DNA of 64,000 nucleotides, from contig NC_003076.8 of the NCBI RefSeq assembly GCF_000001735.4, positions 6,262,001 to 6,326,000 of the forward strand, read 5' to 3'. The position numbers were made by a program, and so were the translations under genes. Below the pieces are notes generated by a model. The model saw only the letters and a program-made list of their open reading frames with translations. It had not been told where the DNA came from and made no database searches. Below, piece after piece: positions 9,549 through 20,953 of this stretch. Source of the DNA: Arabidopsis thaliana (lineage: Eukaryota; Streptophyta; Magnoliopsida; Brassicales; Brassicaceae). Every line of letters starts with the position of its first letter. The stretch's first letter is position 1.

Positions 9549-12153
9549 ATGTTCGCCGTATCACCGTCGTCATTCTCGCCGACAACCATTTCTCCGGTGA
9601 GTTACAATTCTTCTTCTCGCCTCAATTTCTTTCCCCATAATCTTCACGTTCTCTCGCTCTTGCCTCTTGTAGCGCCGTAGTGGACAGAGGAACGAACCTC
9701 GAAAATTCTCGGTGGTGAGAGCTGGAGCTAAGAGAATACTATACGGTAAAGATAGCAGAGAGAAACTCCAAGCCGGAATCGATAAGTTAGCTGATGCTGT
9801 TTCCATCACCTTAGGCCCTAGAGGTTAGTGAATTAGATTTCGATTTTGGCTACGATTTGAAGTTTTTTTCCGGGCAGAATCTGATTATGAGCAAACCAAC
9901 CCTTCTCTGGGATTTCGAATTGATTTTTTTTCAATGTGGAAACCACGACGCAGGGCGTAATGTAGTGCTTGCTGAAAAAGATACAATCAAAGTGATTAAC
10001 GATGGTGTCACCATTGCTAAATCTATTGAGCTTCCTGACACTATTGAGAACGCTGGAGCAACATTAATCCAAGAGGTTATTCATATTCATGGTGGCTAAA
10101 TGATTCCCCTTCTTTTCCCCATTGTTAGTTCATTCTTTGAGCTCTAAATGGTATCAATTAGTTATCTGAACCTTGCGAGTTTCTATCTTGTGTAGGTTGC
10201 GATTAAAATGAACGAATCAGCGGGTGACGGGACAACCACTGCAATCATTTTGGCTAGAGAAATGATCAAAGCTGGTTCTTTGGCTATTGCTTTTGGAGCT
10301 AATGCTGTTTCTGTGAAGAATGGAATGAATAAGACTGTTAAAGAGTTGGTCAGGGTGTTGCAGATGAAAAGTATTCCTGTTCAAGGGAAGAATGATATTA
10401 AAGGTTACTTTATACTTATTACTAAATAATTATGATCCAACTCCTGTCTTAATTTTGAAATAATAGGGATTTTTTGTGTTCTGTAGCTGTGGCTTCAATC
10501 TCTGCTGGTAACGATGAATTTGTGGGGAATTTGATTGCTGAGACTGTGGAAAAGATTGGCCCTGATGGTGTCATCTCCATTGAATCATCTTCCACTTCAG
10601 AAACGTCTGTTATAGTTGAGGAAGGAATGAAGGTTAGTTTCAAACTTAAGTTGGATGTTTTAAAGGCTTCACAATGGCAGTTTCACACTTACCATTGTTA
10701 ACATTATCAAACCATTGAGTTTCTGTGATTCATGAGGAAATTTCTTTTGTACAGTTTGACAAGGGCTATATGTCGCCTCATTTCATCACAAATCAGGAGA
10801 AATCTACGGTGGAATTCGACAAAGCTAAAATTCTTGTGACGGATCAGAAAATCACTTCAGCCAAAGAATTAGTTCCGTTACTGGAGAAAACCTCACAACT
10901 GAGTGTTCCGCTCCTTATAATTGCAGAAGATATCTCTGCGGAAGTGCTTGAGATACTGGTGGTGAACAAGAAGCAAGGTTTGATCAATGTCGCAGTTGTG
11001 AAATGTCCAGGAATGTTGGATGGGAAAAAGGCTTTGCTACAAGACATTGCACTCATGACAGGTTTTTCTCAATCATTTGTACTTTCCAAGTAAATTTTTA
11101 CTGAAAATTTTCAGGTGATAACATGACAAATCATATACACAGGAGCTGATTATCTTTCCGGAGATTTAGGCATGTCGCTCATGGGTGCAACTTCAGATCA
11201 GCTGGGTGTTTCTCGTAGAGTAGTAATTACAGCTAATTCAACAACTATAGTCGCAGACGCTTCTACTAAACCAGAGATTCAGGCAAGAATTGCTCAGATG
11301 AAGAAGGATCTAGCTGAGACAGATAATTCATATCTTTCAAAAAAAATAGCAGAGAGAATTGCTAAGCTCACAGGAGGCGTGGCTGTAATAAAGGTCCGAT
11401 TTTACAATAACCCATTCTTTGTTTATAATATGCTGCGACAACTTGGGCTTTCATCAGAACATAATTTCTACCTAAGTAAGAATAAAAAATACTGTTTCAG
11501 CTCTTGATATTTCTTTTGAGTCCTATATATCAGCTTAACCCTGTCTCAATATAGGTTGGAGGCCACACTGAAACAGAACTTGAGGACAGAAAACTAAGAA
11601 TAGAGGACGCGAAGAATGCTACATTTGCAGCCATGAGAGAAGGTATAGTTCCAGGTGGTGGTGCTACTTATATCCATCTTTTAGATGAGATACCGAGAAT
11701 CAAGAAGAATCTAATGGAAGATTCATACGAACAAATAGGTGCAGATATTGTAGCAATGGTATGAAAACGTAATGACAAAACAAAACATGTTTTCTTAACC
11801 ATACTGGATTCGTAAAGTAACCTTTTAAGAGTGAAAAATCACTTTAATTTTTTTGTTTGCAGGCACTCACTGCACCTGCAATGGCCATAGCAACCAATGC
11901 TGGGGTTGATGGATCAGTTGTGGTGCAGAAAACCAGAGAACTCGAATGGAGAAGTGGTTACAACGCAATGTCTGGAAAGTATGAGGATCTTCTAAACGCT
12001 GGAATCGCAGATCCTTGTCGGGTTTCAAGATTCGCCCTTCAAAACGCAGTTTCCGTTGCCGGCATTATTCTCACAACTCAAGCAGTACTCGTGGAGAAGA
12101 TCAAGCAACCTAAACCTGCTGTTCCTCAAGTTCCTGGCATACCCACATCATAA
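9549..12153 (+). CDS. CPN60A2: Chloroplast chaperonin 60 subunit alpha 2
   Basis: Nine exons (9549-9596, 9673-9823, 9954-10075, 10196-10403, 10487-10632, 10755-11061, 11143-11393, 11555-11758, 11863-12153) give 575 residues. A Ser/Pro/Arg-rich plastid transit peptide at about 1-45 ends near VVRAGAKRI. The GroEL fold follows: equatorial start ([17 protein letters not shown]), ATP-binding GDGTTT at 117-122, apical domain encoded largely by exon 6, and a second equatorial stretch with VPGGGATY. Group I chaperonins form 7-mer rings that fold stromal proteins. The start is the first ATG after the TATA-like box and gives a plausible transit peptide. The GGM-rich tail of bacterial GroEL is absent. 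I recall this as At5g18820, an embryo-lethal locus (EMB3007), distinct from the main alpha subunit. Confidence 0.92.
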
Positions 12154-14064
12154 CCAACCACCACCAAAGGTAACAAAGAAGCACAAAAACCAAACTCTCT
12201 ACTGCAGATTTTGTCAGAATCTAAACCTTTGCTCACAAAGTGGTGTTTAATCTTGTTGTGTTTTAACTAAACATTAGAATCTGTGATGCAATGGTATGTG
12301 CAGAGTGAAAGAAAAAAAAGATTGTTGGAATCATTGTTGCTTATTGTGTTAGCTAAGCTAGTAGTTAGCCTCAAATTTCGGAGAAAGCAAGAAAATGCCT
12401 TGTAATGCAAGATTCTTACGCTGTAAGCCCTAGTTGAATGTGTATACGGACATCTTTTATATTATTTTCTTTTGTCAGTTTTGTGCTTAGAAAGCGTCAT
12501 CAAGTCTCAATTATTATGCAATTTCATCTTATTAAACTTTTGTAGCCTATGTGGTTATGTCGAGACGTATTTGGAGTAATTCAATACATTAAGAATAAGC
12601 TCTCAATCGACAATCAGTAGTTTTTATCTCCAATTGAATTACAGAGATCGAACTCGGGTTCTTAATCTTACCAGACCCTTGTGTTTTTCCTCGGTTTCAT
12701 ATGTGGGTTAATGTTTAAATTGTTCATGGTGTCATCATTTATTTTTGGGCCCGGACTGGCCCATCCGAAAAGTGGGCTAATCTCCAATTTTCATAGCACA
12801 TATTCTTAATACCAATCATTAACCATGTCATATTTCTGTCTGCGAAAACAAAACAAAATAAAGCACAAAAGGGTATATAGTAACTTAGTAAGCACATGGT
12901 GGATGAGACACGTGTCTATTTTCTGGTGGTGAATGGCTTGGAATGAGAAGACCAAAATTCCACCACCGTTATTATTGGAGAAAAAAAAAAAGCGAGAGAG
13001 AGAGAGCACTTGGGGTCGCTCACGTCCCAAGTAACACTGAACCGACGTCGTATTCGATAATGATTGATGAACCGTTGATTTCCTCAAACTCACGTAGCTT
13101 ACACGCGAACCTCCCTTCAACCAATCATGTGCTGCCATCATTTAGCGCGTGTCTCTCACGTCCCGACACTTCCTCCTACATAGCTCAACACCTCCTCCTT
13201 GGCCACTTTTTGTTTCTTTTTTCTTTTGCTAATTATAAAGTAGGGACTCCCAAATATAAACCTATAGGCTAATTATATAACCAAGTGTCCCAAATATTGT
13301 CTCCCAAAATTTTTTTCTGTAGTTAGGGTTTTTAATTCTAAGAATTTTCTTTTGAATTCTGTTTATTATGCAACAAAAGAACGTTTCTATATTACAATTT
13401 TTTCAAGCAATCTACTTCTGGTTAATGTAAAACATAAATACACCTTTTTGGATATTATATAACAAGATGTAATAAGTTGAACCATATGCAATAACCATTC
13501 CAAAACGAGTCGATTGTGCTATCAATTATCAAACTACTTTTAGTTGTGTTAAGTTGTCATCTGTCAGAATATTTCACATCGTAAATCAAAAAATGATTTT
13601 AACATTTTCATTATGCAAAGATAATGGATCTTTCAGGATTTTTATCAATTAATTTTGAATTAAAACATTCTTTTAAAAAAAAAAAATAGTATTAGTGCTA
13701 TTTGTGAAATGATGAATTTTCGGATTTTTGTCTTTTGCCGCAAAGAATTTTTGAATTATATAAGTTAGGCAAGAAAAAAAAAGAATATGTGAATAAACTA
13801 TTAAAGCACGATTAACTAATCATGATTGTGTTTATTAGTTCAACGAGTTCTCTGTTGATTGAGTCATTCCACAGATAAAAAAAAAATGTAGACTATTTTA
13901 GATAATTTATTTTATTTAGTTCCATAAAATAACTCAAGAAATAAAAAGTTTTGAGATGTCAAAAAAAAAAAGTAATGTAAAAATGCATTATTCGGAGATG
14001 TTGATGACTTTGTGCAAAATTACCTAAAACCTTCAACCAAAATCACCAACTTCCTCAACAACCG
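12154..14064. other. CPN60A2 3' UTR and SPL7 upstream region
   Basis: No convincing gene. The segment 12900-13230 is less AT-rich than the rest and dense in ACGT cores. It includes a 12-bp palindromic G-box at 12906-12917 and two copies of CTCACGTCCC at 13019-13028 and 13155-13164, followed by a TATA-like TTATAAAG near 13235. The remainder to the SPL7 leader is AT-rich with homopolymer runs. Confidence 0.4.
12906..12917. promoter_or_regulatory. Palindromic G-box/ABRE-like site
   Basis: AGACACGTGTCT is a perfect 12-bp palindrome around CACGTG, the core bound by plant bZIP and bHLH factors. It lies about 750 bases after the CPN60A2 stop and 1.2 kb before the SPL7 ATG, so its target is unclear. 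Confidence 0.4.
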
Positions 14065-14088
14065 ATGGACCTTTCAATATTTCTCTGA
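14065..14088 (+). CDS. Possible 8-codon upstream ORF in the SPL7 leader
   Basis: ATG at 14065 opens a frame MDLSIFL followed by TGA (14086-14088), ending 27 bases before the SPL7 start. If transcription starts upstream of 14065, ribosomes meet this ATG first. Its context (ACCGATGG) is favourable, with G at +4. Neither the transcription start nor translation can be shown from sequence alone. Confidence 0.3.
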   Translation: MDLSIFL

Positions 14089-14115
14089 ATTTTATCAGAA
14101 ATTGAAGACTCTCAG

Positions 14116-17100
14116 ATGTCTTCTCTGTCGCAATCGCCACCACCGCCGGAGATGGATATCCAACCCCCGGCATTGGTTAACGATGATCCTTCCACTTATT
14201 CCTCCGCTTTATGGGATTGGGGAGATCTCCTTGACTTCGCCGCAGACGAACGCCTTCTCGTCGATCAAATTCATTTCCCTCCCGTTCTCTCTCCTCCTCT
14301 ACCGCCTCTGATTCCGACGCAAACTCCGGCGGAATCTGAATTAGATCCTTCTCCGGAAGAATCGGGTTCTGGTTCGGATCGGGTTAGGAAGCGAGACCCG
14401 AGGTTGATTTGTTCCAATTTCATTGAAGGTATGCTTCCTTGTTCGTGTCCTGAGCTTGATCAGAAATTGGAAGACGCCGAGCTTCCGAAGAAGAAACGGG
14501 TTCGCGGCGGGTCGGGCGTGGCTCGATGTCAGGTTCCGGATTGTGAAGCGGATATTAGCGAGCTCAAAGGGTACCATAAGAGGCATAGGGTTTGTCTCCG
14601 TTGCGCTACCGCCAGCTTTGTTGTGCTTGATGGAGAGAATAAGAGATACTGTCAACAGTGTGGAAAGTATGTTACTTTTCTTGGCTTTGAGAATAAGAAT
14701 TGGATTTGATAGGTGAATCCAGCGGGAACTGTCTTAGTTAACCTCCTATGCATCCTCCTGGGATTTTTGTGTGTGTTTGACTTAGGTGTTGTTCAGATTT
14801 GATTTGCAGCACAAAATGATCGAAGATCGGGATGGGTTTCTGTTGTCTGTTTGATTGGGATAGAGACTTTGAATCTATTGTTAAGAAATTGGATAACTTT
14901 GGGAGAGACTGTTGATCAGTTTGAATGATCCCACGGAATTTACTTAGTCTCTTTGTTGAGCATAAGCTGAGCTTAACTTCTGTTTAGCAGTATTATTGTT
15001 TGTATTAATTCTTTCAATCTATGCTGTTATCCATCATTATAGTGAGTAGTACTATCTGGCAGGTTTCATTTGCTCCCGGACTTTGATGAAGGAAAACGCA
15101 GCTGTCGGAGAAAGCTAGAGCGTCACAACAACAGACGGAAAAGGAAACCTGTAGATAAAGGAGGTGTTGCTGCAGAACAACAGCAAGTGCTTTCACAGAA
15201 TGATAACAGCGTCATTGATGTTGAGGATGGAAAAGGTATAAGTGAACTGCGCAAATCTCAAATCATATCACCATGTGGTTTCTTTGTTTTAGTTGTTTGC
15301 TTTGCATATTTTGCTAGTTACCAACGTTTAGAGTTCTCTTGGAAATTCAAGCTGATTCGATTGTCAATGCTATCATTTTGAAGCAGATATCACATGCTCT
15401 AGTGACCAGAGAGCTGAAGAAGAGCCTTCATTGATTTTTGAAGATCGGCATATTACCACTCAGGGTTCTGTACCTTTTACCCGAAGCATCAACGCAGACA
15501 ACTTTGTCTCTGTTACAGGTTCGGGTGAAGCTCAACCAGATGAAGGAATGAATGACACAAAATTTGAACGTTCACCTTCTAATGGCGACAACAAAAGTGC
15601 TTACTCAACTGTGGTGAGTTTCTCTTCAGCCTCTAACATCAAAAACATCGGTGCACTTAATGAACTAATTTCCCATTTCATTGCAGTGTCCAACTGGTCG
15701 GATCTCTTTTAAGCTCTACGATTGGAATCCAGCGGAGTTCCCACGGAGACTACGTCATCAAGTATTCTCAAGAATTATATATTACAGTTTAGTGTTCAAA
15801 GACTATGTTTACCTTCTCAGAATCTCAAAGAACTAATATCTTGCGATTAATTTGAATTTGCAGATATTTCAATGGTTGGCCAACATGCCTGTTGAGCTGG
15901 AGGGCTATATCCGCCCAGGATGTACAATTTTGACTGTCTTTATAGCAATGCCAGAGATTATGTGGGCGAAGGTACATCCTGTTATCTTTTACTCATCATT
16001 TTCATGTTCATGATGCCGCGACACAACATAAGAAATTGTTTATTTTCAGTAGGTTGTAGTCTCGAGATATGCTCTATTTCTCTATGCACCTTACCCTCTT
16101 AAGTACCATATACACATTAAAGCTCTTACGTTTTTGTGTGACCTGAAGTTCTTTTGTTACTAAAAATTGTCCATTATTTGGAAGCTTTTGCCCTGGAGGG
16201 AGAAAATGCAAACTTAGTATCTCTTCCCGTGAACTCTCTTTTGACTTTGCACTGTAATAAACTTTTCCAATTTGTTCCTGTAAACAGTTATCTAAAGATC
16301 CTGTGGCATATCTGGATGAATTTATTCTTAAACCTGGAAAGATGCTGTTTGGAAGAGGCTCGATGACTGTCTATTTGAACAACATGATTTTCCGTCTTAT
16401 TAAAGGCAAGTTGGTGTGCTTTACTTGTTTTCTCTGGATTTTTTCACTCTATCATATTGGATAACCATAATGTCGTGAGCTATTAATGTGAACTAATACT
16501 TATTTGTCTTGGTTTTGACAGGTGGAACAACTTTAAAGAGAGTCGATGTAAAATTAGAGTCGCCGAAACTTCAGTTTGTGTATCCTACATGTTTTGAAGC
16601 TGGAAAACCAATTGAACTCGTTGTATGTGGACAAAACCTTCTGCAACCTAAATGCCGGTATTAATGTCAACCCTTTTTTTGAGCTATGCTTCAGACATCT
16701 CTCGCATTTCTAGTTCTGTCTTATTTCTCATATGAGGAAGCTGATATTGCAAGAACTTTCAAAATGTTGCATTTCGATTACTACCCATCATTTGTTGGTT
16801 TGATTTTTATCACTTGTGATTACTAAACTGTTCCATATACGAAAGAAAAACATGCTGCTTACAGATAATGGTTTCATTGTAGGTTTCTCGTGTCTTTTTC
16901 TGGGAAGTACTTGCCACATAACTATTCTGTTGTACCTGCACCGGACCAGGATGGGAAGCGTTCTTGTAATAACAAGTTCTACAAGATCAATATTGTGAAT
17001 TCTGACCCTAGTCTCTTTGGCCCTGCCTTTGTCGAGGTACCCATTTGTTTGATGATATACAGTTTAGAAGTAGCTCATTTCAATACGATCCTCATCTAAT

Positions 17101-18227
17101 CCTTTTGTAGGTTGAAAATGAATCTGGCCTATCAAATTTCATACCTCTAATTATTGGAGATGCAGCTGTTTGTTCCGAAATGAAACTAATAGAGCAGAAG
17201 TTCAATGCTACACTCTTTCCAGAGGGACAAGAAGTTACTGCTTGCTCTTCTTTGACTTGCTGTTGCAGGGATTTTGGGGAGAGACAGAGCACCTTTAGTG
17301 GCCTCTTGTTAGATATTGCATGGTCGGTGAAGGTACCCTCTGCAGAACGCACTGAGCAACCTGTGAACCGATGTCAGATAAAAAGATACAACAGAGTGTT
17401 GAATTATCTGATACAGAATAACTCAGCGTCGATCTTAGGAAACGTACTGCACAATTTGGAAACTTTGGTGAAGAAAATGGAGCCAGACAGTCTTGTTCAC
17501 TGTACCTGTGACTGCGACGTGAGGCTTCTACATGAAAATATGGATTTGGCGAGTGATATTCACAGAAAGCATCAAAGCCCTATAGAGTCAAAGGTGAATC
17601 CTCCTTCGTCAGGTTGCTGTTGTGTGAGTAGTCAGAAGGACATACCATCAAGAATATTAAACTTCAATAAGGTTTTTCACTATTATCTGACTTCCCCTAT
17701 TTTCCTGTTTGATCTATACTGGACTCTGCCCACAATCTATACTTGTCTTGCACATTTGGTTTCTTGCTCCACTCCTGAGTGCTGAACACTAACTTTTGTG
17801 TGTTTATGGTATATTTGGCACATTGTGACAATATTACAGGAGTCTGCGCACAATATTGTGTCTGTTTCTTGGTTTATTTGCATAGTTTCTGTTATTTAAT
17901 GTTTGCCATTTATTATGTTTACAGGATCCTGAAGCAGGATTAGATTGTAAAGAGAGAATACAGGCAGACTGTTCACCAGATAGCGGCGGAAAAGAGACTG
18001 ATCCTCTGTTAAACAAAGAGGTTGTCATGAACGTAAATGACATAGGAGACTGGCCAAGGAAGTCGTGTATAAAAACGCACTCAGCTTTAGCATTCAGGTC
18101 CCGTCAAACTATGTTCTTAATCGCTACGTTCGCTGTCTGTTTTGCTGTCTGTGCGGTTCTCTACCATCCAAACAAGGTCACACAGCTTGCAGTGGCAATC
18201 CGAATGAGATTGGTACACAAAATTTGA
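14116..18227 (+). CDS. SPL7: SQUAMOSA promoter-binding-like protein 7, copper-response regulator
   Basis: Ten exons (14116-14666, 15063-15235, 15387-15613, 15687-15761, 15864-15971, 16288-16405, 16522-16657, 16883-17036, 17111-17671, 17925-18227) give 801 residues. The SBP DNA-binding domain spans about 138-213. Its first zinc site is C138, C143, C160, C163, where most SBP proteins have His last. Its second is C179, C182, H186, C198, followed by a basic nuclear-localisation stretch KRSCRRKLERH...RRKRK. A hydrophobic segment near 765-785 (FLIATFAVCFAVCAVLY) is a probable membrane anchor. SPL7 activates copper-deficiency genes through GTAC motifs. Intron 6 has a GC donor (AAAG/GCAAGT), required to keep the frame. 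A competing upstream acceptor exists before the last exon. I recall this as At5g18830. Confidence 0.95.
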
Positions 18228-20845
18228 ATATAAGTTCAACGGCAGAGACTCTCATTAACGTGTGTGCATCAAAAAGCTCGAAGAGAGCTGTAAGAGTGTT
18301 CAACAGAGCTCAGCCACAACAGCTTCTCAGAGAGTTTCCCTTCAGAAAGAGACAGGATATGATCAGATGAGGTCTTGCTCTTTCTGTGTGTTCTTCTTCC
18401 CAATTTCTATAAGACCGGTGATGCTGCAACTGTAATAACAAGAAATGCTCAGATCAGTGATTAATTATCTCTAGTCGAATAGTGTTTTATGTATATTAGG
18501 GTTTACTTTTGCTCACTGTAACCTGTTTTTTCTTTGTTTCTTGGTCTAAGAAATGATTCTTGAACAAATCCTAATCGTAACTTTATGCAATTTTCTACTT
18601 CAAGCAATGTCTTGGCTCTTGAGATCTCTCTAAACTCTGTTTGGTCACCTCTATTATCAAATGTTATCTTTGACTTTTCTTATTATTATTGTCAGTCCAA
18701 TAGATTAACTAGTACTCAAGTAGCATAATAATTTGAGATGGTTTTATTCTTTTCTTCTCTTTTTGAAGTACAACTGTATTAAGATGCATGTTGGATTGAG
18801 AAATCGGCACTGAGATTGATTGCAACATAGAAGGCAAATGGGTAGAAAAAGACAAAGAAGATGAGATTTGAAAACAACGAAGAGACACACATATAAGGAA
18901 ATGCGTCAGTTCTGAGTCATATATTTTGGTAAACGACAACATTCTAACATTTTATTTATTTGCTTTAGATGTATTCACCTTTCTTTAAACGTATCAAACG
19001 CTAGCTTTAACGTGCTAATTTAAACATAGACTAATCTATTTTGCCTTTAAAAGTTTGCTCAAACTTAGAAGCATTTCTCTTTAACAAAAGAAAACTATTA
19101 GAGATTACTTGGACGTATGCAAGATACAATCTCAATTCTCACCGAAAAAGTTTGTACAAGTTCATTTCACTTTTGCAGTCATTAGTTAGGTTAGTATTTT
19201 TCTTTAAATATATGCATGCTACGCGTGGTTGCTGCGTTTGTTCAACAGCTAACGTAGAGAATTAAATTGCATTTTTTTTTCATTTTTTTGTCGTAGAGAA
19301 ATTGCATTTTAATTACGTCTCATTACCTTTGACAAAAAAAAAAAAAAATACGTCTTGGAGATACTTTTTATAGATTCATTTCAGTTTGTCAATTAGTTAT
19401 TATGTTATTATAAATAAAAAAATGTAATAACACCCTTTTTTCCTCAAATGTAATAACACCTTATATTTTTCAGAAGAGAAAAATATAATGCTGAACTCAT
19501 CATTATACCCGCACACCAAAATGAGTGATGTCATGCGTTCAAACATATGATTTGGTACATCAAAATAATGTCCGACCGTACGTGTACATATAATATTGGA
19601 AAATTTAGAACTTGCGCCAAACAACACATCACATGATTCATTGAACAAAATGATATGCACATGACTCAAATGAGTTGTACGATAGCCTAAAATCACTGTT
19701 TTAAAAATACGCAAAACGGTTATATCGATTTCGTTTGTAATTACAGAAGGAAAAAAAATCATCTTGGAAATGTGCTTTAATTAACGGAAGGTACAGTTTA
19801 GTTCATGTTTATTAATTTGATGATCTAGAAGTAAGATAACCCGTCGGATTAGAAAAGTCCATGCATGAAATCCTACCAACGGCATGAACATAACGCATCC
19901 ACAAATATCTTTAAAGACGAATTTTGATACGATTTTGCCTTTGTTCAGAACAATTTAGAGGTTAGTAGTGACAGTAGTTAGATATTACAGTATACAAAAT
20001 TACGTAATAAATCATAAAAAGAAACCAATAAACATGTACAAACAAATCTAGTATATAAGTACATGTGGACCCAAAAAAAGCAAGCAAATGTGGACAAAAT
20101 ATTGCTGAAGCTCGTACATGGGTACATGATCGCAATCACTATGGCTAGTTTGGAAAATACCCACATGGTAAGATATCAACATGAAATCCGAAATCAGTTT
20201 CAAAACAATTTTTATAGATTTATTGTCAGTGCCGGCTGAGATGGTAAGGCAGGTGCGACAGCCGTATAGTACTTTAGTGACGAGTAAAAATTAAAGTTTG
20301 TAACCCTTCCAAAAAGGTATTAAGAAAATTGTATGATCAATTCGATCTTTAAAATAACATGTTTTCCATTTCATGAATATCAAGACTTATAAACTTTTGT
20401 TGTTTTATATAAGTTGATACAATTGTTTTAATTTTATGTAAAATAATAATGAATTACTTAAACGTGAAAAACAACTTCATATGTTTTGTTCGATGTATAC
20501 AGTTACAAATTACATTGAATCTCACAAGAAAGGAAAGTCGTAGTATTATGAGATTACATTACTTGAAAGATTAGATATAAATAGTAATAGTAATGTAAAA
20601 GAACAAGGAAAAACTTATTAGGTAGTAAAAAAGAAGAGAATGAAGTGGAGATGACTAACTCTAGGGGTAAACATCAGAGCCAAGTCAGTGAGAGCTTCAT
20701 CACAGTCCCCACATGAGAACTATTTTTGTCAGTATTAATCTCAATCATTATCGCATTTAATATTTCATTAATCTATTTTGCCGTCGAAGGACAAATATTG
20801 TAAAAATCTTCGTCCCATGTCGAGACTTTACATACATCTATTACC
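18228..20845. other. Spacer SPL7 to sugar transporter, no gene seen
   Basis: SPL7 3' UTR at first, then AT-rich spacer with poly-T and poly-A runs (19270-19350). A short GC-richer patch at 20228-20285 (GTGCCGGCTGAG and following) stands out and may be a transposon relic, but I cannot assign it. Small ORFs here have no recognisable similarity. Confidence 0.4.
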
Positions 20846-20853
20846 TATAAATA
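20846..20853 (+). promoter_or_regulatory. TATA box of the ERD6-like gene
   Basis: TATAAATA preceded by ACC and followed by CCTAATTCACG, about 100 bases upstream of the ATG at 20954. A CT-rich initiator and leader (TCTCTTTCTCTCTC) follows at the expected distance. Confidence 0.55.
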
Positions 20854-20953
20854 CCTAATTCACGAACCAAAGTACTCTTCACATCTATCTCTTTCTCTCT
20901 CTTTCCTTGCAAATTTTCAGCTCTCAAAGAGTTAAGAGTTAGAGAGAGAGAGG

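Noticed and set aside
12806-13272. Overlapping 110-residue ORFs on both strands
   Set aside because: Composition reflects poly-Lys/Arg from A/GA runs, no family motif, no splice context. Better read as a regulatory island.
17828-17924. Alternative acceptor TATTACAG/GAGTCTGCG before the last SPL7 exon
   Set aside because: Its extra sequence has in-frame stops (TTTAATG...). The acceptor at 17924 gives the expected 801-residue protein.
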